A stretch of 36,267 bases of DNA, from assembly GCA_002753725.1 (NCBI GenBank), contig PEAL01000012.1, positions 1 through 36,267 on the forward strand, written 5' to 3'. Position numbers and translations under genes: made by a program. Below, piece by piece: positions 21,401 through 25,548 of the stretch. The notes under the pieces were generated by a model. That model did not search any database, was not told where the DNA came from, and saw only the letters and a program-made list of their open reading frames with translations. This stretch comes from Deltaproteobacteria bacterium (lineage in GTDB: Bacteria > Desulfobacterota > Desulfobacteria > Desulfobacterales > Magnetomoraceae). Every line of letters begins with the position of its first letter. Positions within the stretch are counted from its first letter, which is position 1.

Positions 21401-23106
21401 GCAATAAGAATATTGTTTGGTGAACCTGCCCCTCCCTCTGTTCGTTCAATATTCCAAATACGTTCCCATCGCATTTGAATATTTGCTGGCAAAGCATCAT
21501 AAGCAATTGAGTTGCCGGGGCTATTGTGTCCTGCCATGACATAATCGCCAGCATCATTTAAAAATCCATTATCCATCAGCAAGAGACCTGCTGAAAAGGC
21601 GGTATTTTTGATGAATGTGGTTTCCATACCAATACCGGCAAGGTCTTGCGTATAGGTTGAAGATGCAAACTTATCAATAACAGTTGGTGTTATTGGAATT
21701 GCATATTTTGCTGACAGATAGTTTTGTAAAATCACTTGTTCAGAATCGGTAACAGATTGAGAGAACATAATGACTTCTGCAATATGGCCATCCCAGAAAT
21801 ATTCTGTTGTGTATTGAAGGCCGCCGATTCTGATTTCACCGGTAAGATTTTGGCTTAATGCGCCAACATATTCAGAACTTTCAGCAACAAAATCACCATT
21901 TTCAAAAAGATAAGCTTTGTTTAGCCAGGTCGCATCCATGAGTGTCCAACCAGATAAATTGGTTCCATTTTGAACAGAGTATGATCCACCGGTAGTCTCA
22001 AAATTGACATATAATTTATTTTGATATACCCCAAAAACATATGAGGGATAATCTCCCCATAATGAAATAATATCATTTTCTTCTGCAAAACCAGTGGGAT
22101 TCGCCACTGCAAAAACGCTCATAGAAGTCGGGTTTAATACTTGAGAATTGGCAATTGCAAAATAATCATCCGTTCCATCAAATAAGATGGCCGGCTGGTT
22201 GTTTTGCGCATTTTGGACAAAATTCGGAGTGCTGTTTGGTGTAAAATGATGGTTATATCCAGAAATATCAGTCCATATTGAAACAGGAAGGCCATCAGAA
22301 GCACTTGTAAACGAACTTGCTTTTAACCACAGGCAGAGTTTTGAAAGTCCATTAATGCCGCCAACCCCGCCGGGCCCTTCAGGATTATATATTTTTGCGC
22401 CAGATTCAACATGCATACCTACATTGGCCAATGTACACTCATTATTGTTGCCAGATGCGTCTCTTACAGTCGTTCCGATTGCTTCATCAAATTGCCAGTA
22501 TCCCACAAGACCATTCTCATTTCCGCCAAGACGCATATTCATGTTATCTAAGATTTGTTTGGGGCTGCGAATGACAGTCCATATGCGGATTTCATCCATC
22601 TCGCCAAACAGTAGTTGAGAATTATCATTATGTTTACCAAATCTCAGTTCAGCAGTGCTACTGACAATGGCGACATGTGATCCTTGGGTACCGGTAGAAT
22701 TGACACCATTGAGATAGATAGTACAGGAAGCGCCATTTTTAACAATAGCAACGTGACACCATTCATTTAGAGGTAAGGCGATTGATGCAATTGTTGTGAT
22801 AATAGCGCCGCCATTTCCCTGCGCAAAATAAACAACACCACTCGATAGACTGATATAAAAACCATTGTTTAAATAGTCACTTGTTTTGGATAATAACGTC
22901 TCATCTGAAGTTGCTGAGCGATTAATCCAGAATTCCCAGCTGCCATTATTGGTCACGTTAAGCTCAGCTGAGTTATTGACATAACCATAATCGGTTGATC
23001 CATTAAAAGAAACAGCATTTCCAGGCATGGATGCTGAAACCGATGATGAAAATATCAACATATACGTGAAAATAGCCAGGCATATGAAAAATTTATCGAT
23101 TTTCAT
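3475..23106 (-). CDS. Giant secreted multidomain surface protein (LamG, FG-GAP/VCBS propellers, RCC1 propellers, cadherin-like, fn3), 6543 aa
   Basis: One unbroken frame of 6543 codons (about 0.7 MDa at 110 Da per residue). The ATG at 23106 follows GGAGGT at 5-base spacing. An N-terminal Sec signal peptide is clear: basic start, hydrophobic core, probable cleavage near VSA-S at residue 25. Domain order by approximate residue: LamG 28-230; two LamG-plus-spacer modules 254-629 and 649-1039; cadherin-like repeat; LamG 1140-1342; two cadherin-like repeats; 7 FG-GAP 1707-2068; two fn3-like; 7 FG-GAP 2305-2652; fn3; cadherin-like; half ConA-like; 14 FG-GAP 2925-3645; second ConA-like half; cadherin-like repeats; 7 RCC1 4060-4430; cadherin-like repeats; 7 RCC1 4735-5108; cadherin-like repeats; 7 FG-GAP 5305-5664; fn3; cadherin-like repeats including a CADG type; LamG 6092-6292; C-terminal region with an NW-rich motif and an fn3-like end. 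Such domains bind glycans, proteins and calcium, so adhesion or matrix scaffolding is inferred. No LPXTG, PEP-CTERM, autotransporter barrel or other C-terminal sorting signal is visible. Confidence 0.93.
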   Translation of the reverse strand: MKIDKFFICLAIFTYMLIFSSSVSASMPGNAVSFNGSTDYGYVNNSAELNVTNNGSWEFWINRSATSDETLLSKTSDYLNNGFYISLSSGVVYFAQGNGGAIITTIASIALPLNEWCHVAIVKNGASCTIYLNGVNSTGTQGSHVAIVSSTAELRFGKHNDNSQLLFGEMDEIRIWTVIRSPKQILDNMNMRLGGNENGLVGYWQFDEAIGTTVRDASGNNNECTLANVGMHVESGAKIYNPEGPGGVGGINGLSKLCLWLKASSFTSASDGLPVSIWTDISGYNHHFTPNSTPNFVQNAQNNQPAILFDGTDDYFAIANSQVLNPTSMSVFAVANPTGFAEENDIISLWGDYPSYVFGVYQNKLYVNFETTGGSYSVQNGTNLSGWTLMDATWLNKAYLFENGDFVAESSEYVGALSQNLTGEIRIGGLQYTTEYFWDGHIAEVIMFSQSVTDSEQVILQNYLSAKYAIPITPTVIDKFASSTYTQDLAGIGMETTFIKNTAFSAGLLLMDNGFLNDAGDYVMAGHNSPGNSIAYDALPANIQMRWERIWNIERTEGGAGSPNNILIAFDFEKSGFEFIAGDPQDYSLLFRPGTTGNFTIKPTVSTRKRENTIIFEIASNQLATGYYSIGGQVPPDTNGPGGVGSTDGTSALSLWLKADTITTLSHGEALTQWADTSGNNHIFSAINTTTFQENIQNGHPAIYFDGTDGYLKMPNRQSLNPEEMSVFAVVDYDGSSTEHEIISLWNLNNDLMASYAIGVINDQGYATFVSEGGMTSVQNTTHIGTDWTMIDVSWSRLTGETYAENGEIIGQNNLFTGPLKRNQSDEIRIGAVNYASPYVWKGHISEIIMYTVPLNNAQKTIVQNYLSAKYTIALTPTSLDKYTSTTFDKDVIGVGREDDGKKAISSASGLVLMDRLNFLNDPGDYVMAGHAQSENTYSWTNLSGSIERRWSRTWYIDKTEASNPPTDTLTIGFDFSDSGINSAATNPQDYTLLYRSNTNDNFSAFQGINVSKVGDQILFQVSNTDLQDGYYTIGYKKGAPFIGDIITQSTPAGSSLSIPVNISDVDNAPCSLNLTLTSSNETLVPIQNISYTCSAGSYMISITPASTQSGYATITITVEDSEGLTSSSHFLVVFSPPSAGNALDFDGVDDYVVTMENYTWPNTFSIMAWIYMESYPTVASIISAGQVAGESNCVAEFRVENQKLQYGQSTGTFQKVSSNETIKLNKWYHVAVVKNEMNVGLYINGKPDNTISLGYIDSNVNVAIGIILTNGMPYASNYYFDGRIDELSFWRIPLTLQDIRDHMCKRVSNFSNLIAYYRFDHDSGTSLLDLSGNGKHGTLSNMTNEDWILSGAAIGDVSIYDYTGSVFSDFVVHLASSNGDQFTAIGDGGTYTGLQLFLVNESPNITTPPSGWTAIDTDHYWGVFPVGSSSSFNINYHYSGNSFIDNENRLQMAEREDNSINTWSSAHATLNTTAHSLNFSSYSRVELILGSTSIDISTISSQSIAENTTLTSIAFSITDTGSAPCSLTIIVDSSNTVLVPTENISYICNSGNYTITAIPATGQSGLSSITVTAIAPDGLSSSTSFDLTVFDLPDISSIENQETVMNSSISIAFQITGTESLNLLLSATSSNLTLLANENISFSSSNIITDAISYTLTSTPGVPETITITFVPSMNATGNSSITIQVNDNGNIVEKTFELSVLPLFTTDDNISISGVFRSAVAFGDIDNDGDLDLVLTGDIANYNKISKVYRNIDGDFIEDTGISLTPVMFGAVAFGDIDNDGDLDILLTGYTGIAAIAKIYQNNGGSFIEDTSIDLAGVQNSAAAFGDYDNDGDLDILICGQDNNNNNISKVYQNNNGSFDEDTGITLAGVGNYPSAVFGDYDNDGDLDILLTGQDSDYVRQSKLYKNTNGYYTEDTASSLTGVDNSSAAFGDYDNDGDLDILLAGNTGSTRIAVIYENTGGVFSVNNNITLPAVDTGTAAFGDYDNDGDLDILITGYTGVAKIANIYENTGGNFILNTDITFENCFTGQSLFGDYDNDGDLDILLTGADDSNTKIAKIYRNNTCTSNTPPSEPTGLNAVVQGENVLLSWSAASDAETITSTGLSYNLSIGSSPGSSDILAPMALPLSNGYRQIAERGTIQQLTATVTIDTPGTYYWRVQAIDTALSGSPFSSEYSFTVTDIAPTPGNNGAITYAPLSLDNSNILYWETASDAVTLSSSLEYRLYTSTNNFGNNIEAWETNATAISNWTANTTTATIASLNEKSNYYIIVIVRDPTGNKSAYQALSIEAFSDMTVLFPEMFNFPHMYTIEFFDFDNDADLDILVTGYDNSTKVARIYQNSDGEFSEYTGITLAGVSSSSTAIGDYDTDGDLDILITGVDNDSNTISKLYENTGGNFSEYTEINLTDVSSGAVAFADYDTDGDLDILLTGFGGGNLAKIYQNTSGHFAEYTTITLTGVSSCSVKFGDIDNDGDLDLILAGDSGTGKIAKVYENSGNNFIENAEITLEGFRNGSLDLGDYDNDGDLDLLLTGWDTSYASIAKLYQNTTGNFNEQTGVNLSGVDHGLGLFGDYDNDGDLDIFISGHSSFGNILKIYRNTNGNFIQEAAATHLMGISNSALALGDYDNDGDLDIVFSGEIDGGNTTKFYRNNLIGNTPPSIPTALNAEVSGQNVRLSWSAASDSETITSAGLNYNVYIGSTPQGMDILSPMALPLSNGYRMISARGTIQTLTATVKNLNDGTYYWGVQAIDTVFAGSEFSTEGTFTIGMPEISAISSQSTAANTTLTSIAFSITDTGSAPCSLTLTLSSSNETLIPNQNISYTCNNNQYTLTIAPASNQSGSSTITIVVLDADGLTVSTSFDVTVNSAPTITSISDVALSQFLEDFSSTSNADLNATTANWSISDGLLKLSAKQNRYHAFSENTVGADITSYTDPTSALIIGDMDGDGDMDLITGSAGHPLRLYLNNGTAAPYSGVTGQNITSDNFLASDLALADLNYDGHLDVISGNYGVKNRIYLNNGTSNPFDGITGSNVTDYTSNTEAIILIDINNDDNLDIIEGNEGQVNYVYINNGTADPFNGVTPLTITSDIDLTQDIAVGDVNNDGFRDVVVANESDVNKLYLNNGTDDPFNGVSAINITNDSYDTEAIALKDMNGDGYLDVVCGNTNQVNTLYIHNQTADPFNGVSAMTITSDTNSTKAIAVYDINNDGHFDLIEGNSLQTNYLYLNNGTSEPFSNITRTAISNDTHDTRELAIADMDNDGDIDIVAGNNNFPSGGEINRLYLNQSTSNPFEGITGTEITDTQSTFTGLVVADINGDSYLDIIASNSIAPNVIYIHNGTSDPFNGVTGTYITADSYTSTVIAVSDIDGDGYFDVIVGNKAQPNRYYLNNGTADPFYGITGVNISDETYDTRVIAVADVNGDGLPDVISGNYNEYNRISFNTGTSTPYESATRVSLTHHQEATRTLVIEDIDLDGDMDIIVGNYGQENRIHLNNGTDDPFYGESSLLITTDTDQTTVIAVGDMDNDGDMDVIVGNDNQVNKLYLNNGRPDPFNGVSGQEIGATGFNTISLKLVDIDGDGDLDVLEGNASQANKIYLNNGTSSPFSGVIGLNIQETADNTVALDTGDLNNDGTPDLVVFNENELNHYFLTADVNTSITATAYDTVKNFAHSIKVCGIGRDRAAITIEPALPDHTDIELYFSSDDTKYYRVQQNRIYNFPDIAVGDMSEGLYWSARLNTLSPAITPEIDYLLITWTTLNINFDISDDLGGLISINCESSNQSVLSNEGINLAGTFSNAMNLTLTANETKPLSLTLIGNPGQTGTSTVTITVTDPLGLTRSSSFVATLNDKPMFSNIPDIVIDENSGQSKIPFEITNNLGTVTSVMATSSDQTLIPNGNLSIDSNGNQYTLNIQANSDQYGTATITIFAADDLSENYYQTIDVTVNPVNIPPESSLIANVNEDEDTIISIPFVITDTDGGMLVVSSSANNLTLFNPYNVLISDSNSDKNPLIVTTSAGDAVSLTVLLTPESDQFGISTISLTVTDSEGLTHVQNFSVTINSVEDAPVIGLYPTIDAGDRHSIALNADGTVWTWGNNNHGQLGDGTIITRSTPVKVKNLSDVIDVSAGESFSVALKNDGSVWAWGWNSFGMIGNDTTDDTLLPAQVLGESGVGYLTNVVSIACGNHFVLAVKDDGSTWSWGCNGSGKLGDNSFTNRYTPVRVVGSGGVGYLSNIIDVAAGDSHSLALDADGNVWAWGSNLYGQLGDGSYGGVEPTPVQGINLSHVKAIAAGNLHSVALKTNGSVWTWGDGTDGQLGDNGWSYRYRPYHITSLSPVESIAAGGDTTVVLKANGTAWGFGKNSSGQLGNGNTTDQHTPIQLSNAGYIRAIAVGGSHVFIVKKEGEVWACGRNLEGQLGDESLTNQETAVQVHGLYDVDYLNLFRVNRDVHVDAIRYLINDAEGGPITLVGVSYNQSVMPENGMNLGAGTNPYSFTSTQLVNYIKPIDLTPGAGVTGQATIAIGVQDAIGLTNVNVILLSVNDIPYMSVIDNMTIGQNATTGAISFTVSDSGTSVTDLVVTAESSYTSLIPDANIVISGTTSNRTFAITPVSDQTGASYITLTLSDGNASFSRSFTLTVNGYPSIGSIQNQSLIEDTASGPINFTATDGETDPCSLTLTIVSSDPTVIPAYNITSSCDSGDYTLSIYPALNQYGTSIISVTVTDSNGFSDSVSFDLTITAVEDAPQVSQIVSVASGGGHHLALKANGTVFAWGLNTNGQLGNGSTTEQHTPVPVRGLTNVKAVFAGNNHSMALKHDGTLWAWGSNANGQLGDNSTTERHVPVQVSGINLVTDVSLGTFHSLAITRDQTLWAWGQDSYGRLGITPGADQLVPAQVKGVGGTGFLTDVIQASASDTHSMALCSNGNVYIWGHNGNSKLGIGPSGDQNYPVRITQLTNVKDIGVGYYHSVALKHDGSVWSWGKKQWLGVGNISTDQDRPVQILGLDGNGYLTDVIDIVVGDEHTLAIKSDTTVWGWGRNESGRIGDGQIIDRFTPVEVEEFNGVTKLTNILSFDAGTNNSIFVKPDGQVWACGNNTNGSVGDNTTNERRNMRKVLGWKAIGDFRANVINQNDQTRSVHLTLADPEGNDVTLIATSSDNSILPYTCIELCNSSTNTCMLTTTSQQTATIPIEITTTSTYGMITITVDAMDSTGLTSSYAFQLIVNSAPTITGLGNLSIGTNSSEAIAFTVSDNETSNLVLSKESSDLSLISLENIVISGTGTSRTLTITPTTNQSGSATLTISVIDGDTRIFETFDITVLSPFTENMGITLTDVYYGSVAFGDYDNDGDLDILLTGSGSSNIAKVYRNTGGSFSEDTGISLPGVYRSSAVFGDYDNDGDLDILLTGLNNSTKIAKVYQNTGGSFSENTGITLPGVDLSSAAFGDYDNDGDLDILLTGDTGSLKIAKVYRNTDGNFSEDTGITLSGVYSGSVAFADYDNDGDLDILVTGHTGSTGSAKVYRNTDGHFNEDTGISLPDISSCSVAFGDYDNDGDLDLLIAGNAGVSSKIARVYRNTEGSFSEDTGISLPGVEQSSVAFGDYDNDGDLDILLTGNADSGYIAKIYQNTEGSFSEDTAINLPGVYYSSTAFGDYDNDGDLDILLTGDTGSKIATIYNNNSLHSNTVPSKPSNLTSVVTDSKILLSWSAGSDAETISTTGLNYNLRIGSTPGASDILAPMAYPLSNGYRQIPARGVIQNLTATYHLPEGTYYWSVQTIDTSFAASEFANESTLEISLAPEISTISNQSSTEDTTINAISFMITDTNTSPCSLTITFVSSNTSLIPTENISYTCNASHYTITMIPFENQSGASTITVTVSATDGLTASTSFGITVTMVNDTPTVANEIPDQSVTEGSALTFTFAENTFNDVDSGDSLTYSSTLYDGNSLPTWLSFDAPARTFSGTPTHSDVGTITITVTATDQYSSSVSDAFVITVNSTNGAPAISDISPQTTLENLAVSLVFSLTDTIDGVLSLTGVSSNEVLVKSDGLQLTHPSMILDFNGYSLTVSESISESITLTIAPEINVFGTSEILITIINPSGLSVTESFMLTVVDAAHRSIELDGINDHVVSDIPFSEEPTSALAIEAWIYLYTNTTDMAILTYGNNAHESISFEHTSHNLELRLKNGSNSEFVSLKDLSAQGLPEQQWHHVCVLWNNSQNEGYFYLNGQLRYQDTFSSDAIGYSGSNQLYLGSFLGQSKWFKGKLDEVRIWKTALPITTVREWIFKSLTQSHPYYDQLVAYYPISAVSGLEIFDTFNSNHAYLYENAVKGIGPARSQLIAFNNWLNTNTKNWNDPLNWEAGFVPTVNNPGFTIINAGIRKPELSAPSSVNNLVLTKGAGYSASSSSPLHIYNKVYNRTEAPKISIGNSLTLYSSIDFKNDRIQPESTEYTITATSSGSSTHLNFHIATDDQTLSANLEYAVVMSTYSLTCLETLTAIAENLTPCQIQTQIPFQTVSGSGSGETIRSAGGDYAEVDVELDIAEDYYFNVLVRDEMNNIRVYEAVKE
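6116..7187 (-). repeat. FG-GAP/VCBS propeller D: 7 blades
   Basis: Seven successive repeats of about 50 residues each carry the calcium-loop consensus DYDNDGDLD, typically preceded by AFG or AFA and followed by an ILLTG-like strand and a (V/I)YxNT-G-F segment. Repeats of this type form integrin-alpha-like beta-propellers, and seven is the classical blade number. At DNA level the loop is encoded almost identically each time, giving imperfect tandem DNA repeats of about 150 bp. Confidence 0.9.
7785..8905 (-). repeat. RCC1-type propeller 2: 7 blades
   Basis: Seven RCC1/ATS1-type repeats of about 50-55 residues follow the pattern 'aGxxHSxALkxDGxVWaWGxNxxGQLGdG'. The WxWG-type cores read FAWG, WAWG, WAWG, YIWG, WSWG, WGWG and finally WACG. 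Blade 5 has a shortened loop after WSWG. Seven blades is the fold's standard number, so this can form one closed propeller. RCC1 repeats are general protein-binding propellers; in secreted bacterial proteins their ligands are mostly unknown. Confidence 0.9.
9815..10925 (-). repeat. RCC1-type propeller 1: 7 blades
   Basis: Seven RCC1-type repeats have cores WTWG, WAWG, WSWG, WAWG, WTWG, WGFG and WACG. The seventh ends in the same unusual WACG as the last blade of the other RCC1 array. Some blades carry an inserted G-x-G-GYL loop before the next strand. About 910 bp of cadherin-like repeats separate the two RCC1 arrays. Confidence 0.9.
12175..14335 (-). repeat. VCBS/FG-GAP array C: 14 blades (two propellers' worth)
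   Basis: Fourteen repeats of about 51 residues form a different subfamily from arrays A, B and D. Each has an 'AIAVxDxNxDGxxDxxxGN' calcium loop followed by a recurring LYLNNGTxDPFNGV segment. Loop variants include DLNYDGHLD, DINNDDNLD and DINGDSYLD, in which the glycine or an acidic residue is replaced. Fourteen equals two 7-bladed propellers. The array sits between two halves of what looks like a ConA-like domain. Confidence 0.88.
15152..16195 (-). repeat. FG-GAP/VCBS propeller B: 7 blades
   Basis: Seven repeats with calcium loops, in order: DFDNDADLD (degenerate, G to A), DYDTDGDLD twice, DIDNDGDLD, then DYDNDGDLD three times. fn3-like modules flank it on both sides, the same arrangement as after propellers A and D. 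This suggests that a 'propeller plus fn3' cassette was duplicated. Confidence 0.9.
16900..17995 (-). repeat. FG-GAP/VCBS propeller A: 7 blades
   Basis: Seven repeats of about 50 residues: two with DIDNDGDLD loops, then five with DYDNDGDLD, each followed by an IL-x-TG-like strand and a KVYxN-x-G-x-F segment. The array ends in NTPPSEPT, the start of an fn3-like module. Its blade sequences resemble arrays B and D much more than array C. Confidence 0.9.
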
Positions 23107-23453
23107 TTTGACCTCCAGAAGAAGGTTACTTTGATAGATGGTTGAAAATAAAAAAAAATAGCGATTTGAGGGCTGAAGACTGAAGATGATTCATAAAATT
23201 TTGGAGTGATCGTTTTTGCAGAAAATATTCCATGCATTAGCATGAGAATAAAACTTTTCAGTGTAGATTGATTTTTTTTTATAATTATTACAAGATTATA
23301 AAGAGATGTGATTCAATCTTAATTTTTTAATGATGCTAATGCAATTTTTGTACAAGTGTTTGTTAATATTTGTTTGTAGGATTGTTTACATCTTTATTGC
23401 GATAATGTTATGATCATTTTTATGAAATGGGGAACTTATTTTTCGAGCATTCC
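23107..23453 (-). promoter_or_regulatory. AT-rich 347-bp leader of the giant gene, with a hairpin
   Basis: There is no gene in this gap. On the - strand it holds the presumed promoter and 5' leader of the giant gene. A TATAAT-like hexamer (ATTATA on the + strand within 23281-23305) is visible, but there is no good -35 at proper spacing. A hairpin at 23226-23250 pairs TATTC-CATGC with GCATG-(A)-GAATA around the loop ATTA; it would lie about 120 nt before the start codon in the transcript. The hairpin is certain as sequence; its function is unknown. Confidence 0.35.
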
Positions 23454-24497
23454 TTAACTTAACGTCGATATGATGCAACGATATTCAGATGCTAACGTTC
23501 CGTTTGTCATATGATAACAGTGGGCATGCTCAAAATGCTTGCTGATCGTAATCAAGGATGTCATGGATGATTCTTTCTTTGTTGGATTTAAAAAAGAATC
23601 AAACAGTTTCATTTCAGGGATGATGGTCGCTGCTGCCTGATGGGGGGATACTTTTGTGATGGATGATTGCTGATCAAAACATGATCGTGATGGGTTGACG
23701 CGGTAAATATGCCATAAATCCTGTTTATGTTTTGTGCAGAGATGGTGAATGGTTTTGGAAATGTCATCAGATGCGTTATAGGACATCCGGTATTCTGCAT
23801 GGTGGTGATGCCTTTTTTGAATGTGAATCGTGTTGATTCTTCTCAGCCCATCAATCAATGGATTTTCTGAAGATTTCAAGCTGAGATTGAGATGAATCAT
23901 ATGATTGCCCGAGTGTTCGCCTGTTAAACAAATAATAATTTCAGGTTTTTCTGGATTTCTTTCCAACTTTTGATTGAATTGATGGACAGGAATTGCATGT
24001 TTGGAGCGCACGGATGATGTTTTTTGAGCATCGGATGAATCAACGATCCACATGGATCGAGGAAAAGGATAAATCAGGCCAGATCGTTTATGAAGCGGTG
24101 CGCAGTCATCTGAAAAAAAAGTCCATCCATTATTGACACATTCTTTGACCAGTGTGCTTTTTCCGATTCCAGGAGGGCCAGAAAAGATAAGGATGGTATC
24201 TTCTTTTTTAACAACACCGGCATGAATTAAATAAAAATCTTCCAACAGGCTGCTCATTATTTCAGAGACAATCACCTGAAAGGCATAATGCACAGGTGTC
24301 GGATGATCTGACAGATCCACTTGTTTGTGATTGATCTGCAAGCGCATTTCTGTCAGACAGATATGAATATCATAATCTTTTTTATGATTTGTCTCAAACC
24401 ATTGATAATCCATGTGAAATGCGTGAACAAGTTCTGGATTATCACTCTTTAATAACATACGCTTGTTTAAAATTTGATACGTGTGTTGAACAGTCAT
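23454..24497 (-). CDS. HprK-like P-loop kinase/ATPase-related protein
   Basis: This encodes 347 aa. A Walker A motif GPPGIGKST lies at residues 107-115, preceded by LIHAGVVKKEDTILIFSG and followed by WTFFSDDCAPL (S129-D130-D131). That arrangement is typical of HPr-kinase-like proteins associated with peptide-modification or surface-polysaccharide loci rather than of true HPr kinase. The N-terminal 90 residues and the histidine-rich C-terminal half (an HHHH run at about residues 235-238) are not recognised. No PqqD-like, radical-SAM or HPr gene is nearby, so the substrate cannot be named. The start at 24497 has no clear ribosome-binding site; a later ATG at residue 14 is possible. The gene is co-directional with the giant gene (347-bp gap) and with jag (174-bp gap). 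Confidence 0.65.
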   Translation of the reverse strand: MTVQHTYQILNKRMLLKSDNPELVHAFHMDYQWFETNHKKDYDIHICLTEMRLQINHKQVDLSDHPTPVHYAFQVIVSEIMSSLLEDFYLIHAGVVKKEDTILIFSGPPGIGKSTLVKECVNNGWTFFSDDCAPLHKRSGLIYPFPRSMWIVDSSDAQKTSSVRSKHAIPVHQFNQKLERNPEKPEIIICLTGEHSGNHMIHLNLSLKSSENPLIDGLRRINTIHIQKRHHHHAEYRMSYNASDDISKTIHHLCTKHKQDLWHIYRVNPSRSCFDQQSSITKVSPHQAAATIIPEMKLFDSFLNPTKKESSMTSLITISKHFEHAHCYHMTNGTLASEYRCIISTLS

Positions 24498-24536
24498 GGG
24501 ATATCAAACAATGAGGGTGTCGTCAATAAAGGTCAT

Positions 24537-24631
24537 AAAGTAAAGGGTAAAGGGGCAAAATCTACTCTTGACTCTTTTTGCACTGCGAGACAAACCAAGA
24601 GAAGACTTGCCCCCTTTATTATCTTTACTTT
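24537..24631. repeat. Long imperfect palindrome (MITE/REP-like element or terminator) between jag and the HprK-like gene
   Basis: The left arm 24537-24570 and right arm 24595-24631 pair over about 34-37 bases with a few mismatches and small gaps. The ends AAAGTAAAG / CTTTACTTT are perfect, the core GGGGCAA / TTGCCCC pairs, and ACTCTTG / CAAGAG closes a loop of about 24 bases. It sits just past the jag stop codon. It may terminate jag transcripts, or it may be a dispersed palindromic element; the arm length exceeds that of an ordinary terminator. A 67-codon + strand frame across it (24474-24677) is probably a by-product of the palindrome. Confidence 0.7.
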
Positions 24632-24671
24632 AGTGGGTAAATTTATTTTTGGCACATTGGCCGGTGTCTTT

Positions 24672-25532
24672 TCATGAATATCGATTTCGATGAGGAAAAA
24701 TGACAAGCTTTCGATAATAGCCAGAACCAATGCTTTGTGTTTTTAATGTGCTGTCATTTTTTAAAGCCAGATGGATAATTCGTCGATCGTGGGCGTTCAT
24801 TGGGCTGACTGTTTCAGGTCTTTTAGAACGTTTAACTTTTTCGCCCAAACGAAGGGCCAACTTGGTTAAATTATCTTCGCGAACCCGAAGATATCCTTCG
24901 ATATCAATTCGCACACGAACTTTTTGTTTAAACCGTGTTTTGTTAATAATTTTATCAATGAGAAATTGCATGGCCTCAAGAGATTGTCCATGTTTTCCAA
25001 TGAGAACCGCTGAATTTCCACCTTGAATATGAAAGAAAATTTGTCCCTGACGCACTGAACAAGAAACTGCTGCGTCATCAGTAATGGCCTCAACAATTTT
25101 TTTCAGAACATCAAACCCTTTCTGAACATACTCATCTGATAAAAGTGGATCATTTGGGTCAGAATCATCCAGATCAGATTTTTTTTCCTTTTCTGGTTCT
25201 GGGCTCTCTTCTTTCTTTGAATGAGGACGTTCTTCCTTCACACTTTTTTGATTTTCATTTTTTTGAGATTCTTCCCGTTGAGATTCTTCCCGTTGGGATT
25301 CTTCCCGTTGGGATTGTTCCCGTTGGGATTCTTCGCGATAAGATTTTTTGGGATAAGAATCAAGGGAATGAACACGAATTTTTGCTTTTTTGGTTCCAAC
25401 CAAACCAAAAATTCCCGTTGAACCAAATGAAACAACATCATACTTTAATTTTTCTTTAGATGTATTCAGCTCTTTACATGCTTTCTGTACTGCATCTTCA
25501 GCGGTTTTACCGACAAATTCCAAGTAAGTCAT
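24672..25532 (-). CDS. jag: Jag/KhpB RNA-binding protein (Jag-N, KH, R3H domains)
   Basis: This encodes 286 aa. The Jag_N domain (1-53) includes SFGSTGIFGLVGTKKAKIRV. A charged linker (about 54-140) carries QREES repeats. The KH domain (about 150-213) has the RNA-binding loop IGKHGQ at 178-183. The R3H domain (about 214-282) has R250-x3-H254 in HDRRIIHLAL. The protein binds RNA and is habitually encoded next to the membrane insertase YidC/SpoIIIJ, as here: its start lies 16 bases past the yidC stop, with GGAGG 9 bases before the ATG. It is presumably co-transcribed with yidC. The expanded linker is built by a 15-bp tandem repeat. Confidence 0.95.
   Translation of the reverse strand: MTYLEFVGKTAEDAVQKACKELNTSKEKLKYDVVSFGSTGIFGLVGTKKAKIRVHSLDSYPKKSYREESQREQSQREESQREESQREESQKNENQKSVKEERPHSKKEESPEPEKEKKSDLDDSDPNDPLLSDEYVQKGFDVLKKIVEAITDDAAVSCSVRQGQIFFHIQGGNSAVLIGKHGQSLEAMQFLIDKIINKTRFKQKVRVRIDIEGYLRVREDNLTKLALRLGEKVKRSKRPETVSPMNAHDRRIIHLALKNDSTLKTQSIGSGYYRKLVIFPHRNRYS
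25265..25339. repeat. 15-bp minisatellite, five units, in-frame inside jag
   Basis: Five consecutive 15-bp units (consensus GRGATTCTTCCCGTT on the + strand) differ at one to three positions. They encode successive five-residue Q-R-E-(E/Q)-S blocks in the Jag linker. A degenerate sixth unit follows. The unit length is a multiple of three, so copy-number change would keep the frame. Confidence 0.93.
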
Positions 25533-25548
25533 TCAACTAACCTCCGTA

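Noticed and set aside
24474..24677. A 67-codon + strand frame across the palindrome as a small membrane protein gene
   Set aside because: There is no ribosome-binding site, most of the frame is the palindrome, and it overlaps the start of the HprK-like gene in antisense.
25145..25459. A 104-codon + strand frame antisense to jag, rich in F/P/G repeats
   Set aside because: It is the mirror of the 15-bp repeat in the Jag linker. The - strand frame has clear Jag_N, KH and R3H domains.
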